A stretch of 64,000 bases of DNA from Epithemia pelagica (taxonomy: Eukaryota > Bacillariophyta > Bacillariophyceae > Surirellales > Surirellaceae): NCBI GenBank assembly GCA_946965045.2, contig OX337237.1, forward strand, positions 1,426,001 through 1,490,000, written 5' to 3'. A program made the translations under genes and the position numbers. The notes beneath the pieces were generated by a model. The model saw only the letters and a program-made list of their open reading frames with translations. It did no database searches and was not told the origin of the DNA. Below are positions 1 through 10,661 of the stretch, piece by piece. Numbering within the stretch: the first letter of the stretch is position 1; each line of letters opens with the position of its first letter.

Positions 1-1095
1 TCGTAATTCAACAAGCCCGGTGAGGTGACAATCGGACCATATTGAAGGACCGGCAAGTGAAAGTCTTGTGGCTGAAGAGTCAAGTTTTTGTACTCATAGG
101 ATTCGGGTGGAATGGGTTGAATCGTGGGAGAAATAACCGTGTCGTAAGGCGGAGAAACAAAGGGAGAGTCGGCTCCAAACTGCAAAAGACAAAAAAGGGT
201 CCAAGAAGAACAAGAGAGAGAGAGAGTTTGAGTGTTTGTTGGAGATTCCATGGTTCCGTGATTTGACGACGACGACGACGACTACAACCAATCGACATGC
301 TTTGCTTGGTCCACCCTGCGCTTTTGCATGAACGTACCGTATCGGTGAGAATGTCGCTCATGCCCTCGTTAAACTTGAGATTCCATTCGGCGACTTGGCT
401 GGGAATGCGAACAATGGGGGCAAAGACAATGAGTTCGGCACCCGACAAGGTGGCCAGTTCTTGAGTTCTCGTCAGAAAGTGCGGCAAGGTGATGCATGGC
501 CAGGTTTCATTTAGTTTGAGCGACAAGGAGGTGATGCTGGTGGAAAGGGTTTGCAATTGTCGTGTAATGGTCAAGGCTCGTTCGTTGGCACCATTCACCA
601 AATCGTTGGCAAAGACCATAAACTAAAGTAACAAACAAGTATTATGAGTTGAATGGTTCGAAGAACAAATTAGAGTTTCAAATGAGATTGCCAGTCTCAA
701 CACAACAACAACAAGAGACAAGATACCAAACTCACCTCAAATGTATTGTCGTCGATTTCATCTTCGCGTACAAAGTAAAAGGCAATGGCGGAAGTCACGA
801 TAGCGAAAATGGTTAGAATGACATAGACAAGTATCTTGGATCTCCATACGGCCTTGGTTTCCGAAGTGGCTATTTGAGGATCTGAAGACTTGGTCGTAGT
901 AGATGTCTTTTTGTCGTTGGTCGTAGAGGCTGCCTTGGGCTTGTGGAGGCTTGCATCGTATTCATCGTCGTCGTCGTCGTCGTCATCTTCGTCGTCGTTG
1001 GTCCAATCATGACCATTGTCTGAATCGTCAATCATCATGAGCATGGTCGGATCGACACCCTTGTCGGGGCGCTTCTTCTTGAGCATGTTCATCAT
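1..1095 (-). CDS. Receptor-type adenylate/guanylate cyclase, N-terminal part (three exons, incomplete)
   Basis: Three exons can be placed: 1095-736, 622-338 and 179 to the window edge. The introns (113 and 158 bases) have good donors (GTGAGT, GTACGT) and pyrimidine-rich acceptors, and both junctions are phase 0. The start at 1095 gives an acidic cytosolic head with a run of Asp, then one membrane helix at about residues 87-108. After it comes the type of extracellular domain I know from diatom receptor cyclases: a TSxTSL stretch followed by NETWPCITLPHF and a SGAELIVFAPIV block. The third exon stays open to base 1 and includes PVLQYGPIV. The cyclase and phosphodiesterase-type catalytic domains expected of this family would lie left of the window and are not seen. 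The assignment rests on the N-terminal architecture only. The protein should sense an external cue at the plasma membrane and make a cyclic nucleotide. Confidence 0.7.
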
Positions 1096-1633
1096 GGTGC
1101 CGGCAATGCAATGTCGAGATGAACGAACTGGGCGTGCACGTGGACGTGACCAAGGTTCGTGTGGGAGCATGCCACGTTGTGACAAAGCCACGCGGATCGG
1201 AAGCACCACCACCAAACGACGACAAAGTACCAGTACCCCGAGAGGGAGGAGGATGCCATCCTCCCGCCACGGTCCACCAGGAACGATGAACGAACAAATC
1301 ACACTTGCTTGTGCAGGAACCACGGGATGGTGCAGAGTTTGTCGTCGGGCATGCTTGTATGTCGTTGGGGACTACGGGGGGAACAAAAGGGCTTACTTCG
1401 GAGGAACTTCACCCCATAGTCACTCTATCCGCCGAACTTCCCAGTATGCGAAGTGGTTGGGCTATTGGAACTTCGAGTCCCAAGAAGCTCGCGGGGCCCA
1501 CGCATTCAAAGTTGATTTATTGGCATAGAGAATGACACGGAAAGGCGCTTCCGCATGCTATAGTAACTACTATCGGATGGACTCGGTCACCCGGAATTGC
1601 AGTTCGGGTATGACAATGTACGTAGGATTTAAA
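1096..1633. other. Upstream region of the receptor cyclase gene; no further gene seen
   Basis: This stretch holds the presumed promoter and 5' UTR of the leftward cyclase gene. Open frames on both strands here overlap the cyclase exon or have no coding character. No RNA gene or clear repeat was recognised. Confidence 0.4.
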
Positions 1634-2226
1634 AGGTTGGACCCGAGCTCAAATCGATGCGGGTAGGCTACCCGCGCATCCCAGGCTTTGCGTGTCCAAA
1701 TATCAGCGTGTTCCGCAGTTCCGCACTCTATCAGATACATAGTGACTTGGTGTATGGAAGTTTCAATATACTCCTACATACTTTATAGTTGATAGTTAGT
1801 TCTTGTCACTGAAAGATATAGTCCCAGTTTGGTGCAAGAAATGAATGTCGTCAACATTCCCTGGGTCAGCAACAGATGTTTTTCTTGATTGTGGCTTGGC
1901 ACATGCTGAAACAAGCACTACACTGTCATCGGATGATGTGTCATCGGATGCTGTGTCTTCAAGCTCCATCTTTGGACAATCCATGGGGCAAAGTTCTGTG
2001 ACAAGCCTCCCCACACCACTTGCTACGGGTTACAGGGTACAGGGTCGATCGGTGGTTGCGAGGAGAGAGATCTGGCGACAGCAAATAATGGCATAGACGT
2101 CGCCTTTACTTTGCTTAGGTGCGGGTAGTGCGGGTCGGATCAGCCAGTCTCTTTCGTTGCGGTGCCAGGGATCCGCACCGCGGATCCGCGGATCCGATCC
2201 GCAGCACCACGGTGCGGGTCCAACCT
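1634..2226. mobile_element. MITE-like inverted-repeat element, copy A
   Basis: The ends are a 12-base perfect terminal inverted repeat, AGGTTGGACCCG at 1634-1645 and its complement at 2215-2226. Just inside are a hairpin-forming block (GATGCGGGTA ... TACCCGCGCATC) and, at the right, a run of overlapping GGATCCGC palindromes. Most of both ends matches copy B at 8310-8595, but about 350 bases in the middle (near 1740-2095) have no counterpart there. No transposase is encoded and no convincing target duplication is seen. It is probably a non-autonomous DNA transposon. Confidence 0.6.
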
Positions 2227-2713
2227 CTAGTATGATTGAAAATCGTTCCACAAATCACGAAAAGAAAAAAAGAGATCAGAAATCAGAACCCAAACTAACA
2301 AAGCGCCTCACTGACTGATCATCATGAAACCGAGTACCCCTACGGCCAGTGCGCCCTATTGTTTTCTTTCGACCTAGAGAGCAGAAGTTACGCAGCTCAT
2401 ATTATCATAGTCGATGGAGATGGAGGAGAGGTGGTGCCCGTGGGTTCTTGTTTCAGCTCTTGGGAAGAAGGCGTTGGGCCATGCCAGTAGACCCTAGCTA
2501 GAGGGACATGCAACCACACGACGGGTGTGCAGTCTAGCATGTACGAGCGGAAACACGCAAACCACACGTAGAGCAACGCACACTACCTTTCATTCAATAT
2601 TATGATCCCATCTCTTTCTCAAATGCCAGATGCCCGCCAATCGTCATGACCGGACTTCCAGTCTTCTACCTAGAGGCCTTTAGACCTATAATCTCGCAGT
2701 ACTCGTTACTCAT
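2227..2713. other. Intergenic, no gene seen
   Basis: Only short open frames with no coding character are present. The right end, GAACT at 2714-2718, is the target site of the copia element that follows. Confidence 0.4.
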
Positions 2714-2718
2714 GAACT

Positions 2719-2999
2719 TGCTAGAACACTTTAAGACTGGCCTATTAGGTTTTGCTTTTCCCAAACTTATGATCTTGTTACTAATATTTTGTTTTCGTTA
2801 TCCTAATCGTATTCTGTGTTTGTTTGTGTCCCCGTGGGAGTAAGACCTATTTCGACTCCCATTCATTTGACCTGATCCCGTACATAGTTTCCCCAGTAGT
2901 CGAATCCCAAGGCGCTAATCCCGACCGTTATAGAGGCCACAGCGCTAATCCCGACCGTTATAAGGGCGACCATCAGTCAGGCCACAATAGGTTCCAACA
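2719..2999 (-). repeat. 3' LTR of copia element 1
   Basis: 281 bases, TG...CA, differing from the right LTR at one position (T at about 2871, C in the other copy). It contains a direct duplication of about 21 bases with core GCGCTAATCCCGACCG, spaced about 30 bases apart (near 2914 and 2943), which could be a promoter or enhancer motif. Confidence 0.93.
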
Positions 3000-3009
3000 C
3001 CCTCCCCTT
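3000..3009 (-). other. Polypurine tract of copia element 1
   Basis: On the minus strand AAGGGGAGGG runs directly into the TG of the 3' LTR, the expected place for the plus-strand primer of reverse transcription. Confidence 0.8.
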
Positions 3010-3019
3010 GTGGCTGACT

Positions 3020-6000
3020 TCAATCGGCCACAAAGACCAACCCATGACGAAGAAAGGTGGGACAATCAAGATTCTTGGTGAAGAGGTCCGCAGAATTGTC
3101 GTCAGTGCTGATCCAGTTGCATTTGAGAATTCCTTCTTCCTTGAGTTCTCGAAGGAAGAACATTCGGACATCAATGTGACGTGTCCGACCACCAACTGCC
3201 CACGAATTGATGATATCTTTTCCCCCTTTGTTGTCCATTTCAAGTAGCATGGGTAGTTTCACCTTAAGCCCCATGCTGAGAATAATTTGCCGAGCGAACA
3301 ACATCGTCTGCACACAGTCCACAGCAGCCACCAATTCGGCTTCCGTAACGCTCAGGGTTATGATGCTCTGAGTCTTGCTTTTCGTTTGAATAGGTGCACC
3401 GTTGAGAAACACCGAAATTCCACTAACACTCTTGCGATCGTGCTGTTTCGCGTAGTCACTGTCTGAACGGCCGCTGATCTCAAACTCGTAATCGGCTGTT
3501 CCATCCCACTGTCCCTCTGGTTTTAGCAAAAGACCGCGCTGTTTGGTTGAGACGCAGTATTCCATCAAGCGGCGCATTGCCTTGTCATGCGCAAGAGAAG
3601 GTTCCTGCATGAACCGACTCAAATCTCGAACGGCATTTGAAATGTCAGGGCGACTCCATTTCATTAAGTACAACAGTTTCCCAATCCCGGACCGAACTCG
3701 AAATGTGCCCTTAGCATCCAAACGCGAACTCTCATCACCAGGTTGTAGTGTACTGTGCGGTACAGCAGGTGTTTTCGATGTACCCTCCCCCACTCCAAAT
3801 TCGTCCCCAAAGCTGCGAAGAAGAACTGGTTGGGTAATTTTGACTGTGCGTTGTTCAGTACAAAATTCAATCTTGGCCCCCAAATATTCATCCAACGGTC
3901 CAATATCATCAACATCAACCTTTCCCTTGAAGATTTCACGGAAATGCATAACTCCGTCTTTATTCCCCATCAGAATCATATCGTCAATGTAGGACAGAAA
4001 CAAGATAAGCCCAAATTGCGTCCAAGCAAAATACAAGCAAGGGTCGGCTTTGCTGCGATCAAAGCCCATACTCTGCATCAATTTCAACAGAAATTCCCAA
4101 AACATCTTAGCGGCTTGCTTGCATCCATAGAGCGTCTTCAACAGAAGCAACAACCAACCGTAGGGATAGAATTTCTCAAAACCTCTTGGGATTTCCATTG
4201 CAACTTTGTGTTGCGTGCGAAAACCACATTTTAGAAAAGCCCCTTTTACGTCCATTAAATGGGCGTACCACCCAGCCAAAATCATCATCACAAAGGCAAT
4301 TTTCACGGTGAGTTCGTTGACCACCGGTGCGAATAAATCATCACGATCGTACGACACTCCTTCGCGTTGTTTGAAACCCCGAGCTGCCAAACGAGCGCGA
4401 TATTTTCCACTGGCCTTCTTCTTCATAGACCAGGTCGAATCGATGATGTCGCAATTGGGAGGCAAATCTTCTTTCCGAATGGGCACCCATACGCCACAAT
4501 CAATCATGCGTTGGTGTTCTTCATCAACTGACTTGACCCATGCGTCCTTATCAGCTTGGGCCATTGCCTCATCGAAGGTCATCACCTTGAGCTCTTTTGT
4601 ATTCGTGATGCCTTGCCCCAATCCGGCACCCACCATGGCCAATTCTTCATCCAGGAAGCTGTCGGCATCAGAGTCCAATGCCTGAAGGGCATGGTAGTAA
4701 TTCTGTTCGGCTTTGGACAACACGGCTTGTCCAATTTCAGCAATCAACCGTTGTGGTGCTCGTATGGTACGACCTGTTCGTGTCGTCCTTGTTTCATCAG
4801 GCTCCGGAATCACAATATTCCGCACTGGAGCCGTGGATTCGTCATTGCCTGTGCTCATGTTCACCTCAGGCATCGGATCATCTGGTTCATCTTCATTGTT
4901 GGAGTTGTTGTCGTTCGCATCGCCGTCGTTTCCGTCATGGTCGTCTTGGCCATGGTTTTCGCGACCATTTCCGCGACCCTCCCCGTGATTCGATGCAGCC
5001 TCAGCATCCACGACTGGATTGGTTTGTAGTTCCTTGGCATTAGGTGGTTTCTTGTAGTATAGCCGCTTTAGCCAAGTCACGTCGCGTGATTCCCGAACAC
5101 GACCCGTTTTAGGATCAAACATCCGATAACAGTCACCCGGATGATCACGTGCGTACCCAACGAAGAAACAATGTACACCTTTGTCCATTAATTTCGGGGA
5201 ATTTTTAGTCTTGATCTTGACCGTTCCAGCTTCCCCCCATACTCGCAAGTGTTTCGCGAACGTTGGCACTTTCCCCCAAATGTGTTCGTATCGAGTCGCA
5301 GATCTTCCCCCATGATCCACAACAACCAAGCCGTCCAAAAGCGTTGCCGTCATGCAAGCTTCGTGCCACAACTTGAAGCGGATTTCGATGGGGATATTAG
5401 CACGGTGCATCATCGCACGTGCTCGATTCATCACGGTAGCAAATCCCACCTCAGCGATAGAGTTCTGCTGGGGTGTATCACGGGCAGTGAACTCGAAATG
5501 GATTCCAAGCTGCCACTTTTCATTTTGACACCGTTTCTGCAAGGCCTTGTTCTCGCCTGCATTGTCCAACCGAAGGTGAGTGATGGACACACCATGTTGT
5601 TTCATCAATGCCATTTTCTCACATGTGTCCTCTGGCATCTCATCTTTGGTATCATAGAACTCGGAAAGCTTGAGCTGGACTTTCGGATGGACCACCAAGA
5701 TCCTCCACTGCGGCTTCGACGGAATTGGCATGTTTGGCTTCTTCTTGATTGAAGCCATGTCAAGGTAAGCACGAAGTTGTTTCTCGTCATCGTGTTCCCT
5801 GTCATCTTCTCCGTTCTCATTTCGCGGCAAGTTCTTCTGTTTTGCCTTTCCAGCTGCACAAGCTGCACATTTTGGCATCGTTGTCTTGGTAAGTTTCCAT
5901 CCAAGTTTCTTGGCTGTTTCGATTACTGCTTTCTCTCCGATGTGACCCAGTTTCTCATGAGCCTGTTCCATTGTCATTTTGATTTGCTCTTCACTTGTCG

Positions 6001-7687
6001 CTGCGTTTCCCAACTCGGTCCTTTCAAAATACGCGGCAAAAATCACTCCCTTGGGCGTTTGGATCTTGATATCGAAGATGATTTCCTGCCCATTCTTGGT
6101 AAGTCGGATTGACTGTTTGTCTCCTTCCAATTTCCATCCACTCATCTGCATTTTCGTGATGCTGAACAGGTTGAATCCACCGCTTGGAACCACGCTGACA
6201 TCTTGCATCTTCACACGGTTGAGCGCGTTCCCATTCTTGTCGTGCAACACTCCAGGTAAGTTGCCAACTTCCACGACCTTTTCTGTTTTATTGTTGCCCA
6301 TGGTGATCCCTTTCTCATCATGTTGTTTCTTGACATCAACCATTCCAACGCGAAACGGAGTCATATGCGTCGTCGCTCCTGTGTCTGCGATCCATACGTT
6401 CGGATCTGTCAGGAGACTTTGGATGGCTGGGAATTCCATTTCCTTGGCCATACCGGCACAGCAGATCTCCTTGTCCACTTCTTCTTTGCCATCTGACACA
6501 ACAACCAACGAGTCGTCAATGCTTTCATCGTCCTCTTCACCCAACAAACTGATCCAATCGAGGTCTTCATCGTCGTCTCTTGTCTCTTCGTCGTCGGTGT
6601 CGCTCACGATCTCGTGATCGAGTACCGAATCAGGGAGTTCTTCATATTCGTTGTGATCGTCCTCGTCATCGGTATCCAACCATACCATGTTCCGAGGGAT
6701 CATTGGTGGTAAGTCGACCGCACAAGTGATGATTTCAACGCTGCCTTCGACATCCGTCTCACCACTGTCCTTTGCCACTTTGCCATGCTCCTCGACCTTG
6801 TACCATTCGGGCCTCTTGTCTTTGTTTTCGGGTTTTATCCAGCAGTCTGCTGCCTTGTGCCCAACCTTTCCGCAATGATGGCACTTGCCCTTGAATTTGT
6901 AAGTCTTCTTACCGTCACCTTTCCCACTTTTCTTGCTTGACTTTGACTTTCCTGACGTTGAACCTTGTTTGTCTCCAGCTGCGAGACCAATCTCGTTGTC
7001 TTCGTCTCCGTCGTCTTGGAGGAAATTCTTGGTGCGTTGACCATAAAGTGCGCGCCAGTGCAACCGCATAACGTCTTCGATGTGGTCCGACGTCAATGCT
7101 GCACCCTGCTGGCGTTGCTCGGACACAATAATCGACTGGTATTCTCGCGGAGCTGCTTCAATCGCGATCGCAATTTTCTCCTCATCATCAATCGACACGT
7201 TGAACATATTTTCAATCTGCCCAATTTGGCTGAACAGAGTAGTCGGATCTTCTTTCTTCGTCATTGCCACTTTACCCAACAACCGTCGCATTTCAATCTT
7301 CGATACAGTGTCAGTCGGCTTGAATCTCTTGTGCAATGCAGCAATCACCTTCCAGGCCAAACCATCGGGCCATTCATCCGTCTGAGCTTCAGTCAACATT
7401 CGGATCATTTGAGGGCTCGTCATCGCAAGGTTCAAGGCGCAAAAGGCTGCCGCATTCTTCTTCTTAGCCAAAGCTTGTTTTCCTGCCACTGTTGTATCGG
7501 TATCAAGAGGTGAATCGTCCCGCAAAGGCAAGTCAGTGTCAGGCCCATCTTTGCTGATCGCCGACTTGAATCCATGCGCCACTGCATATGAACGAAAGTT
7601 CATGAACCAAACTTGGAAATTTTCGTGCTTTCCATCGAACGTCTGCAAACGTAGATGCTTTAGTGATAAGTCGTCTACCGTAGCCAT
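3020..7687 (-). CDS. Gag-Pol polyprotein of copia element 1
   Basis: Single frame of 1,555 residues from the ATG at 7687. An upstream in-frame ATG at 7768 lies in the LTR and is less likely to be used. Order of parts: gag with a CCHC zinc knuckle (CHHCGKVGHKAADC, near residue 270); aspartic protease with WIADTGATTHM near residue 432; integrase with an HHCC zinc motif (HEKLGH ... CAAC) and the DDE core (YLDMAS, RLDNAGEN, TPQQNSIAE); reverse transcriptase with SYIDDMIL near residue 1235; RNase H with SGRSDSDYAKQHDRKSVSG and a final VTEAELVA block. All catalytic residues that can be checked by eye are present and there is no frameshift, so the product looks functional. It copies the element RNA into cDNA and integrates it. 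Confidence 0.95.
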   Translation of the reverse strand: MATVDDLSLKHLRLQTFDGKHENFQVWFMNFRSYAVAHGFKSAISKDGPDTDLPLRDDSPLDTDTTVAGKQALAKKKNAAAFCALNLAMTSPQMIRMLTEAQTDEWPDGLAWKVIAALHKRFKPTDTVSKIEMRRLLGKVAMTKKEDPTTLFSQIGQIENMFNVSIDDEEKIAIAIEAAPREYQSIIVSEQRQQGAALTSDHIEDVMRLHWRALYGQRTKNFLQDDGDEDNEIGLAAGDKQGSTSGKSKSSKKSGKGDGKKTYKFKGKCHHCGKVGHKAADCWIKPENKDKRPEWYKVEEHGKVAKDSGETDVEGSVEIITCAVDLPPMIPRNMVWLDTDDEDDHNEYEELPDSVLDHEIVSDTDDEETRDDDEDLDWISLLGEEDDESIDDSLVVVSDGKEEVDKEICCAGMAKEMEFPAIQSLLTDPNVWIADTGATTHMTPFRVGMVDVKKQHDEKGITMGNNKTEKVVEVGNLPGVLHDKNGNALNRVKMQDVSVVPSGGFNLFSITKMQMSGWKLEGDKQSIRLTKNGQEIIFDIKIQTPKGVIFAAYFERTELGNAATSEEQIKMTMEQAHEKLGHIGEKAVIETAKKLGWKLTKTTMPKCAACAAGKAKQKNLPRNENGEDDREHDDEKQLRAYLDMASIKKKPNMPIPSKPQWRILVVHPKVQLKLSEFYDTKDEMPEDTCEKMALMKQHGVSITHLRLDNAGENKALQKRCQNEKWQLGIHFEFTARDTPQQNSIAEVGFATVMNRARAMMHRANIPIEIRFKLWHEACMTATLLDGLVVVDHGGRSATRYEHIWGKVPTFAKHLRVWGEAGTVKIKTKNSPKLMDKGVHCFFVGYARDHPGDCYRMFDPKTGRVRESRDVTWLKRLYYKKPPNAKELQTNPVVDAEAASNHGEGRGNGRENHGQDDHDGNDGDANDNNSNNEDEPDDPMPEVNMSTGNDESTAPVRNIVIPEPDETRTTRTGRTIRAPQRLIAEIGQAVLSKAEQNYYHALQALDSDADSFLDEELAMVGAGLGQGITNTKELKVMTFDEAMAQADKDAWVKSVDEEHQRMIDCGVWVPIRKEDLPPNCDIIDSTWSMKKKASGKYRARLAARGFKQREGVSYDRDDLFAPVVNELTVKIAFVMMILAGWYAHLMDVKGAFLKCGFRTQHKVAMEIPRGFEKFYPYGWLLLLLKTLYGCKQAAKMFWEFLLKLMQSMGFDRSKADPCLYFAWTQFGLILFLSYIDDMILMGNKDGVMHFREIFKGKVDVDDIGPLDEYLGAKIEFCTEQRTVKITQPVLLRSFGDEFGVGEGTSKTPAVPHSTLQPGDESSRLDAKGTFRVRSGIGKLLYLMKWSRPDISNAVRDLSRFMQEPSLAHDKAMRRLMEYCVSTKQRGLLLKPEGQWDGTADYEFEISGRSDSDYAKQHDRKSVSGISVFLNGAPIQTKSKTQSIITLSVTEAELVAAVDCVQTMLFARQIILSMGLKVKLPMLLEMDNKGGKDIINSWAVGGRTRHIDVRMFFLRELKEEGILKCNWISTDDNSADLFTKNLDCPTFLRHGLVFVAD

Positions 7688-7710
7688 TGTTGTCTCGAGC
7701 GATCTCCTTT

Positions 7711-7722
7711 CGCTTCGAAGCG
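7711..7722 (-). other. Primer-binding-site position of copia element 1, a 12-base palindrome
   Basis: The 12 bases directly after the 5' LTR read CGCTTCGAAGCG, a perfect palindrome. This is where the primer binding site should lie. I could not match it to a tRNA 3' end by eye. Confidence 0.5.
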
Positions 7723-8003
7723 TGCTAGAACACTTTAAGACTGGCCTATTAGGTTTTGCTTTTCCCAAACTTATGATCTTGTTACTAATATTTTGTTTTC
7801 GTTATCCTAATCGTATTCTGTGTTTGTTTGTGTCCCCGTGGGAGTAAGACCTATTTCGACTCCCATTCATCTGACCTGATCCCGTACATAGTTTCCCCAG
7901 TAGTCGAATCCCAAGGCGCTAATCCCGACCGTTATAGAGGCCACAGCGCTAATCCCGACCGTTATAAGGGCGACCATCAGTCAGGCCACAATAGGTTCCA
8001 ACA
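7723..8003 (-). repeat. 5' LTR of copia element 1
   Basis: 281 bases, TG...CA, one mismatch to the left LTR. The target duplication GAACT follows at 8004-8008. Confidence 0.93.
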
Positions 8004-8309
8004 GAACTCTCGACTCTCGAGATAGAGACTAGAGATATCCGGAATGTCCACACATGATTGATCATCGTATATTACGAGTAGATGAATGATGATGATATGT
8101 TAATTACAAGTTGTGCAATGATGTGCAATATTATTATTCTACGCCAGATCCAGACACCCACTTGCCATTGCCAATTGCCAAACACCAAACATACGTACTA
8201 CAACGTACTACGTACTGTATGCACTCGGTAGGACTACTCACTACTCCTACCCCTCCTCTCTCGTCTCAACTCGTAACGGGATAAGGATACGGGAAGCTAC
8301 TAGGTAGAG

Positions 8310-8595
8310 GTTGCTACCGCGAGCTCAAATCGATGCGGGTAGGGTTTGCGCGAATCTCAGCCTTTGCGGGTCCATATACCAGCGTGTTTCGCAGCTACGC
8401 ACTACTATTGGATTTTATGTACGCTGCATAAATATGACGTACGGGCGGTCAGACCTACAAATCATGCACCCCGCCTTTACTGTGCGTAGGTGCGAGTATC
8501 GCGGATCGGACCCGCCAGTCTCTTTCGTTGCGGTGCCAAGGATCATCACCGCTGATCCGCGGATCGGATCCGCAGCACCGCGGCGCGGTAACAAC
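8310..8595. mobile_element. MITE-like inverted-repeat element, copy B
   Basis: A shorter relative of the element at 1634-2226. The ends are GTTGCTACCGCG (8310) and CGCGGTAACAAC (8584-8595), an 11 of 12 inverted repeat. It shares the CGAGCTCAAATCGATGCGGG block at its left and the CAGTCTCTTTCGTTGCGGTG block with GGATCCG palindromes at its right. The long middle of copy A is absent. Confidence 0.55.
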
Positions 8596-9185
8596 TAACA
8601 ACCACCAGAAGCTACACAGACTACGACCATGTCCTACTATAATCACCAGTGTGCTCCTCAGAGACAATGACTACACTAGACAATATAATAATAATGTACT
8701 ATTATGATCTCACACTGGAATTCTGACAGGGTAGGGGAGCTTTTGTGTTCATAGTTCGTTGGGCTTACATTCATTATTTAAGACTGGTTCCATTGTGGGC
8801 ACGGATATTTCAGAGGGGTCCCAATTTGAGTTCGTTACATAGATCAACTCGTCTTTGAATGCTCTTTCGATTGGTTCAATATATGCCTCGCGAAATTAAG
8901 ATATACACTTTGAAATATTGGGCTAAAGTATGGCCGGCAAAATTTTAGTATTCAAAACCCTAATGTGAGATGTGCTAAAAGGTACGTAAACACGGTACTG
9001 CAGTCGCGCACGTGAATGACAATAGGGGTATATCGCGCGCATACCGCGCAAAACTTTCAAGCTTGATTTCTCGAAAAGTGGATTTTTCAAATATCCCTGG
9101 TGACGATGGAATCAGTCTTATTTTCACGACTAGCCTTTTGATCACGGAAAGGATCAAAGAAGGAAACCCAGAAACACGACACACA
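8596..9185. other. Intergenic, no gene seen
   Basis: AT-rich in part. Small open frames at 8975-9275 on both strands overlap each other and show no domain or convincing codon pattern. Confidence 0.35.
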
Positions 9186-9232
9186 TACGAGCTCGGCCGG
9201 ACTGAAAAATCGACCGTAGTAGCCCGTGCTTT
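9186..9232 (+). repeat. Inverted-repeat arm (left), partner at 10662-10707
   Basis: The block with core GGACTGAAAAATCGACCGTA recurs in the opposite orientation at 10662-10707. Over about 46 bases only a few positions differ. Confidence 0.7.
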
Positions 9233-10661
9233 TCATGCCCTCACTGTTTTTTCTACAGTGATTCTAGCTTCGTAGGGAGACCACCACGGTCATTTTGCAC
9301 TGCGTAACACCACCATGGCACACTCAAGCCGGTGTGCACCTCCAACGAAAGGTGCTGGCACTCCTCTGAACATCACGGAGTCTTCCAAATCCATTGTACC
9401 GTGAACGGTGGAAAGGGCGGCGATGGGTTGGCTTGTTTGTTGGACCTACGGCAAGGTTGTTTGAAGTCTTCCATTTTTGGCATCCGCAACATGGGAAGAG
9501 AAGAAGAAGACGACGACGACGACAATCGATAGAATGTGTTCAGAGATTCACCCATCATACCTCCACACGCAACAATCAACTTCTCGTCATCAAGTGGTCC
9601 GAACACAACAATCGAAAGCCTCGTCCGTTGGTGGCCAAACGCAACAAAAGACTGATTTGTCCAAACAAACCAAATGCAACCGTGGGTGGAAGGACTGCTT
9701 CTACTGCCACCGATGATGGTGGTGCCGGTGGTACGGCTGCTCCCGACAACACAGTTCGAGAGAAAGAAGAAGGATTGGACGCCATGGAGCTGTGGTGGCG
9801 GTGGTTGAAGAGCCTTGCTAGCAGTAAACTGTTTGGCACGTTGATGAGCGGCAACAACGACAAAGAATGGATGACTGATGGCTGTTCCCGAGGCTGTACT
9901 GGACCTATGAACCCAACAATAAACTACTGAAAGGCAGTTGGATGGTGCAACAATGGAGGGAGACTTCCCTTCACTCTTTGGCAGCCGCCTCGGCCGATGT
10001 CGACACAACCAGAACAGGATGGAGAATCACGACGACAAAACCAACAACCACAACGACCGAGCCATCGGATGGTGATGATGATACGACACCCACAACCATG
10101 ACCACATGCACAACCAAGTACATGTAACCAATTGGTTTTGGCCTCGCGTAGCAGTGCATGTCCCCATCATAACAATCAACTGGTTGGTTCGGCCAATCCG
10201 GGGCCACGATAATGACAATGACACCAAACGCAACAATCACCAACTGCCCTCCATCTCTGTCTCTTTTAGTTCTACGGTTCCACAACAAGCGCAACAATCA
10301 ACTCCTTGTTTTGGCCGAAAGAGACAATCCGGTGCCACGACAACGGCGCCAAACGCAACAATCAACTCCTCGTTTCGGCCGAGTTTTACAATCCCCTATA
10401 ACATCGACGACAAGCAGCAGTGGTGGTGGTAACATAATATAGCTTTATCATTAGGAAGCAGTTTGTACATTTTGCACTAGTATGATCGTTGTTTTACTAC
10501 TCGTACAGGAAGGGTAATCGCAGACTCGTCTCATGGTGAGAGGTTTCATCGGTACAAGGTAACCTTACAAGAATCAACCGTGGATGAGGGGCAATTCATT
10601 TTACTGTAGGAAAATGTATGGTGTAGTGAATCTCGTTGGGCGGAAGTCTCACCAGTTGGTG
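9233..10661. repeat. Region between inverted arms with degenerate repeats; no convincing gene
   Basis: From about 9560 to 10400 a motif near CGCAACAATCAACTCC with nearby TCGTTTTGGCCGA recurs in diverged form (9567, 9605, 9640, 10170, 10220, 10290, 10358). Overlapping open frames exist on both strands (9373-10008 minus, 9394-9930 plus) but are low-complexity and mirror each other, so I do not call a gene. The interval may be the inside of a decayed non-autonomous transposon. Confidence 0.4.

Larger units (their letters stand above)
2719..8003 (-). mobile_element. Full-length Ty1/copia LTR retrotransposon (element 1)
   Basis: A 5,285-base element bounded by two 281-base direct LTRs that begin TG and end CA, flanked by a perfect 5-base target duplication GAACT (2714-2718 and 8004-8008). 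It is read leftward: the right LTR is the 5' LTR. One uninterrupted gag-pol frame lies between the LTRs in the copia order (gag, protease, integrase, reverse transcriptase, RNase H). A polypurine tract abuts the left (3') LTR. By eye the LTRs differ at a single base, so insertion is recent and the element could be active. Confidence 0.95.

Noticed and set aside
9373-10008. A 211-residue minus-strand frame and overlapping plus-strand frames of similar length
   Set aside because: Low-complexity frames mirror each other in a degenerate repeat region, with no domain and no clear start.
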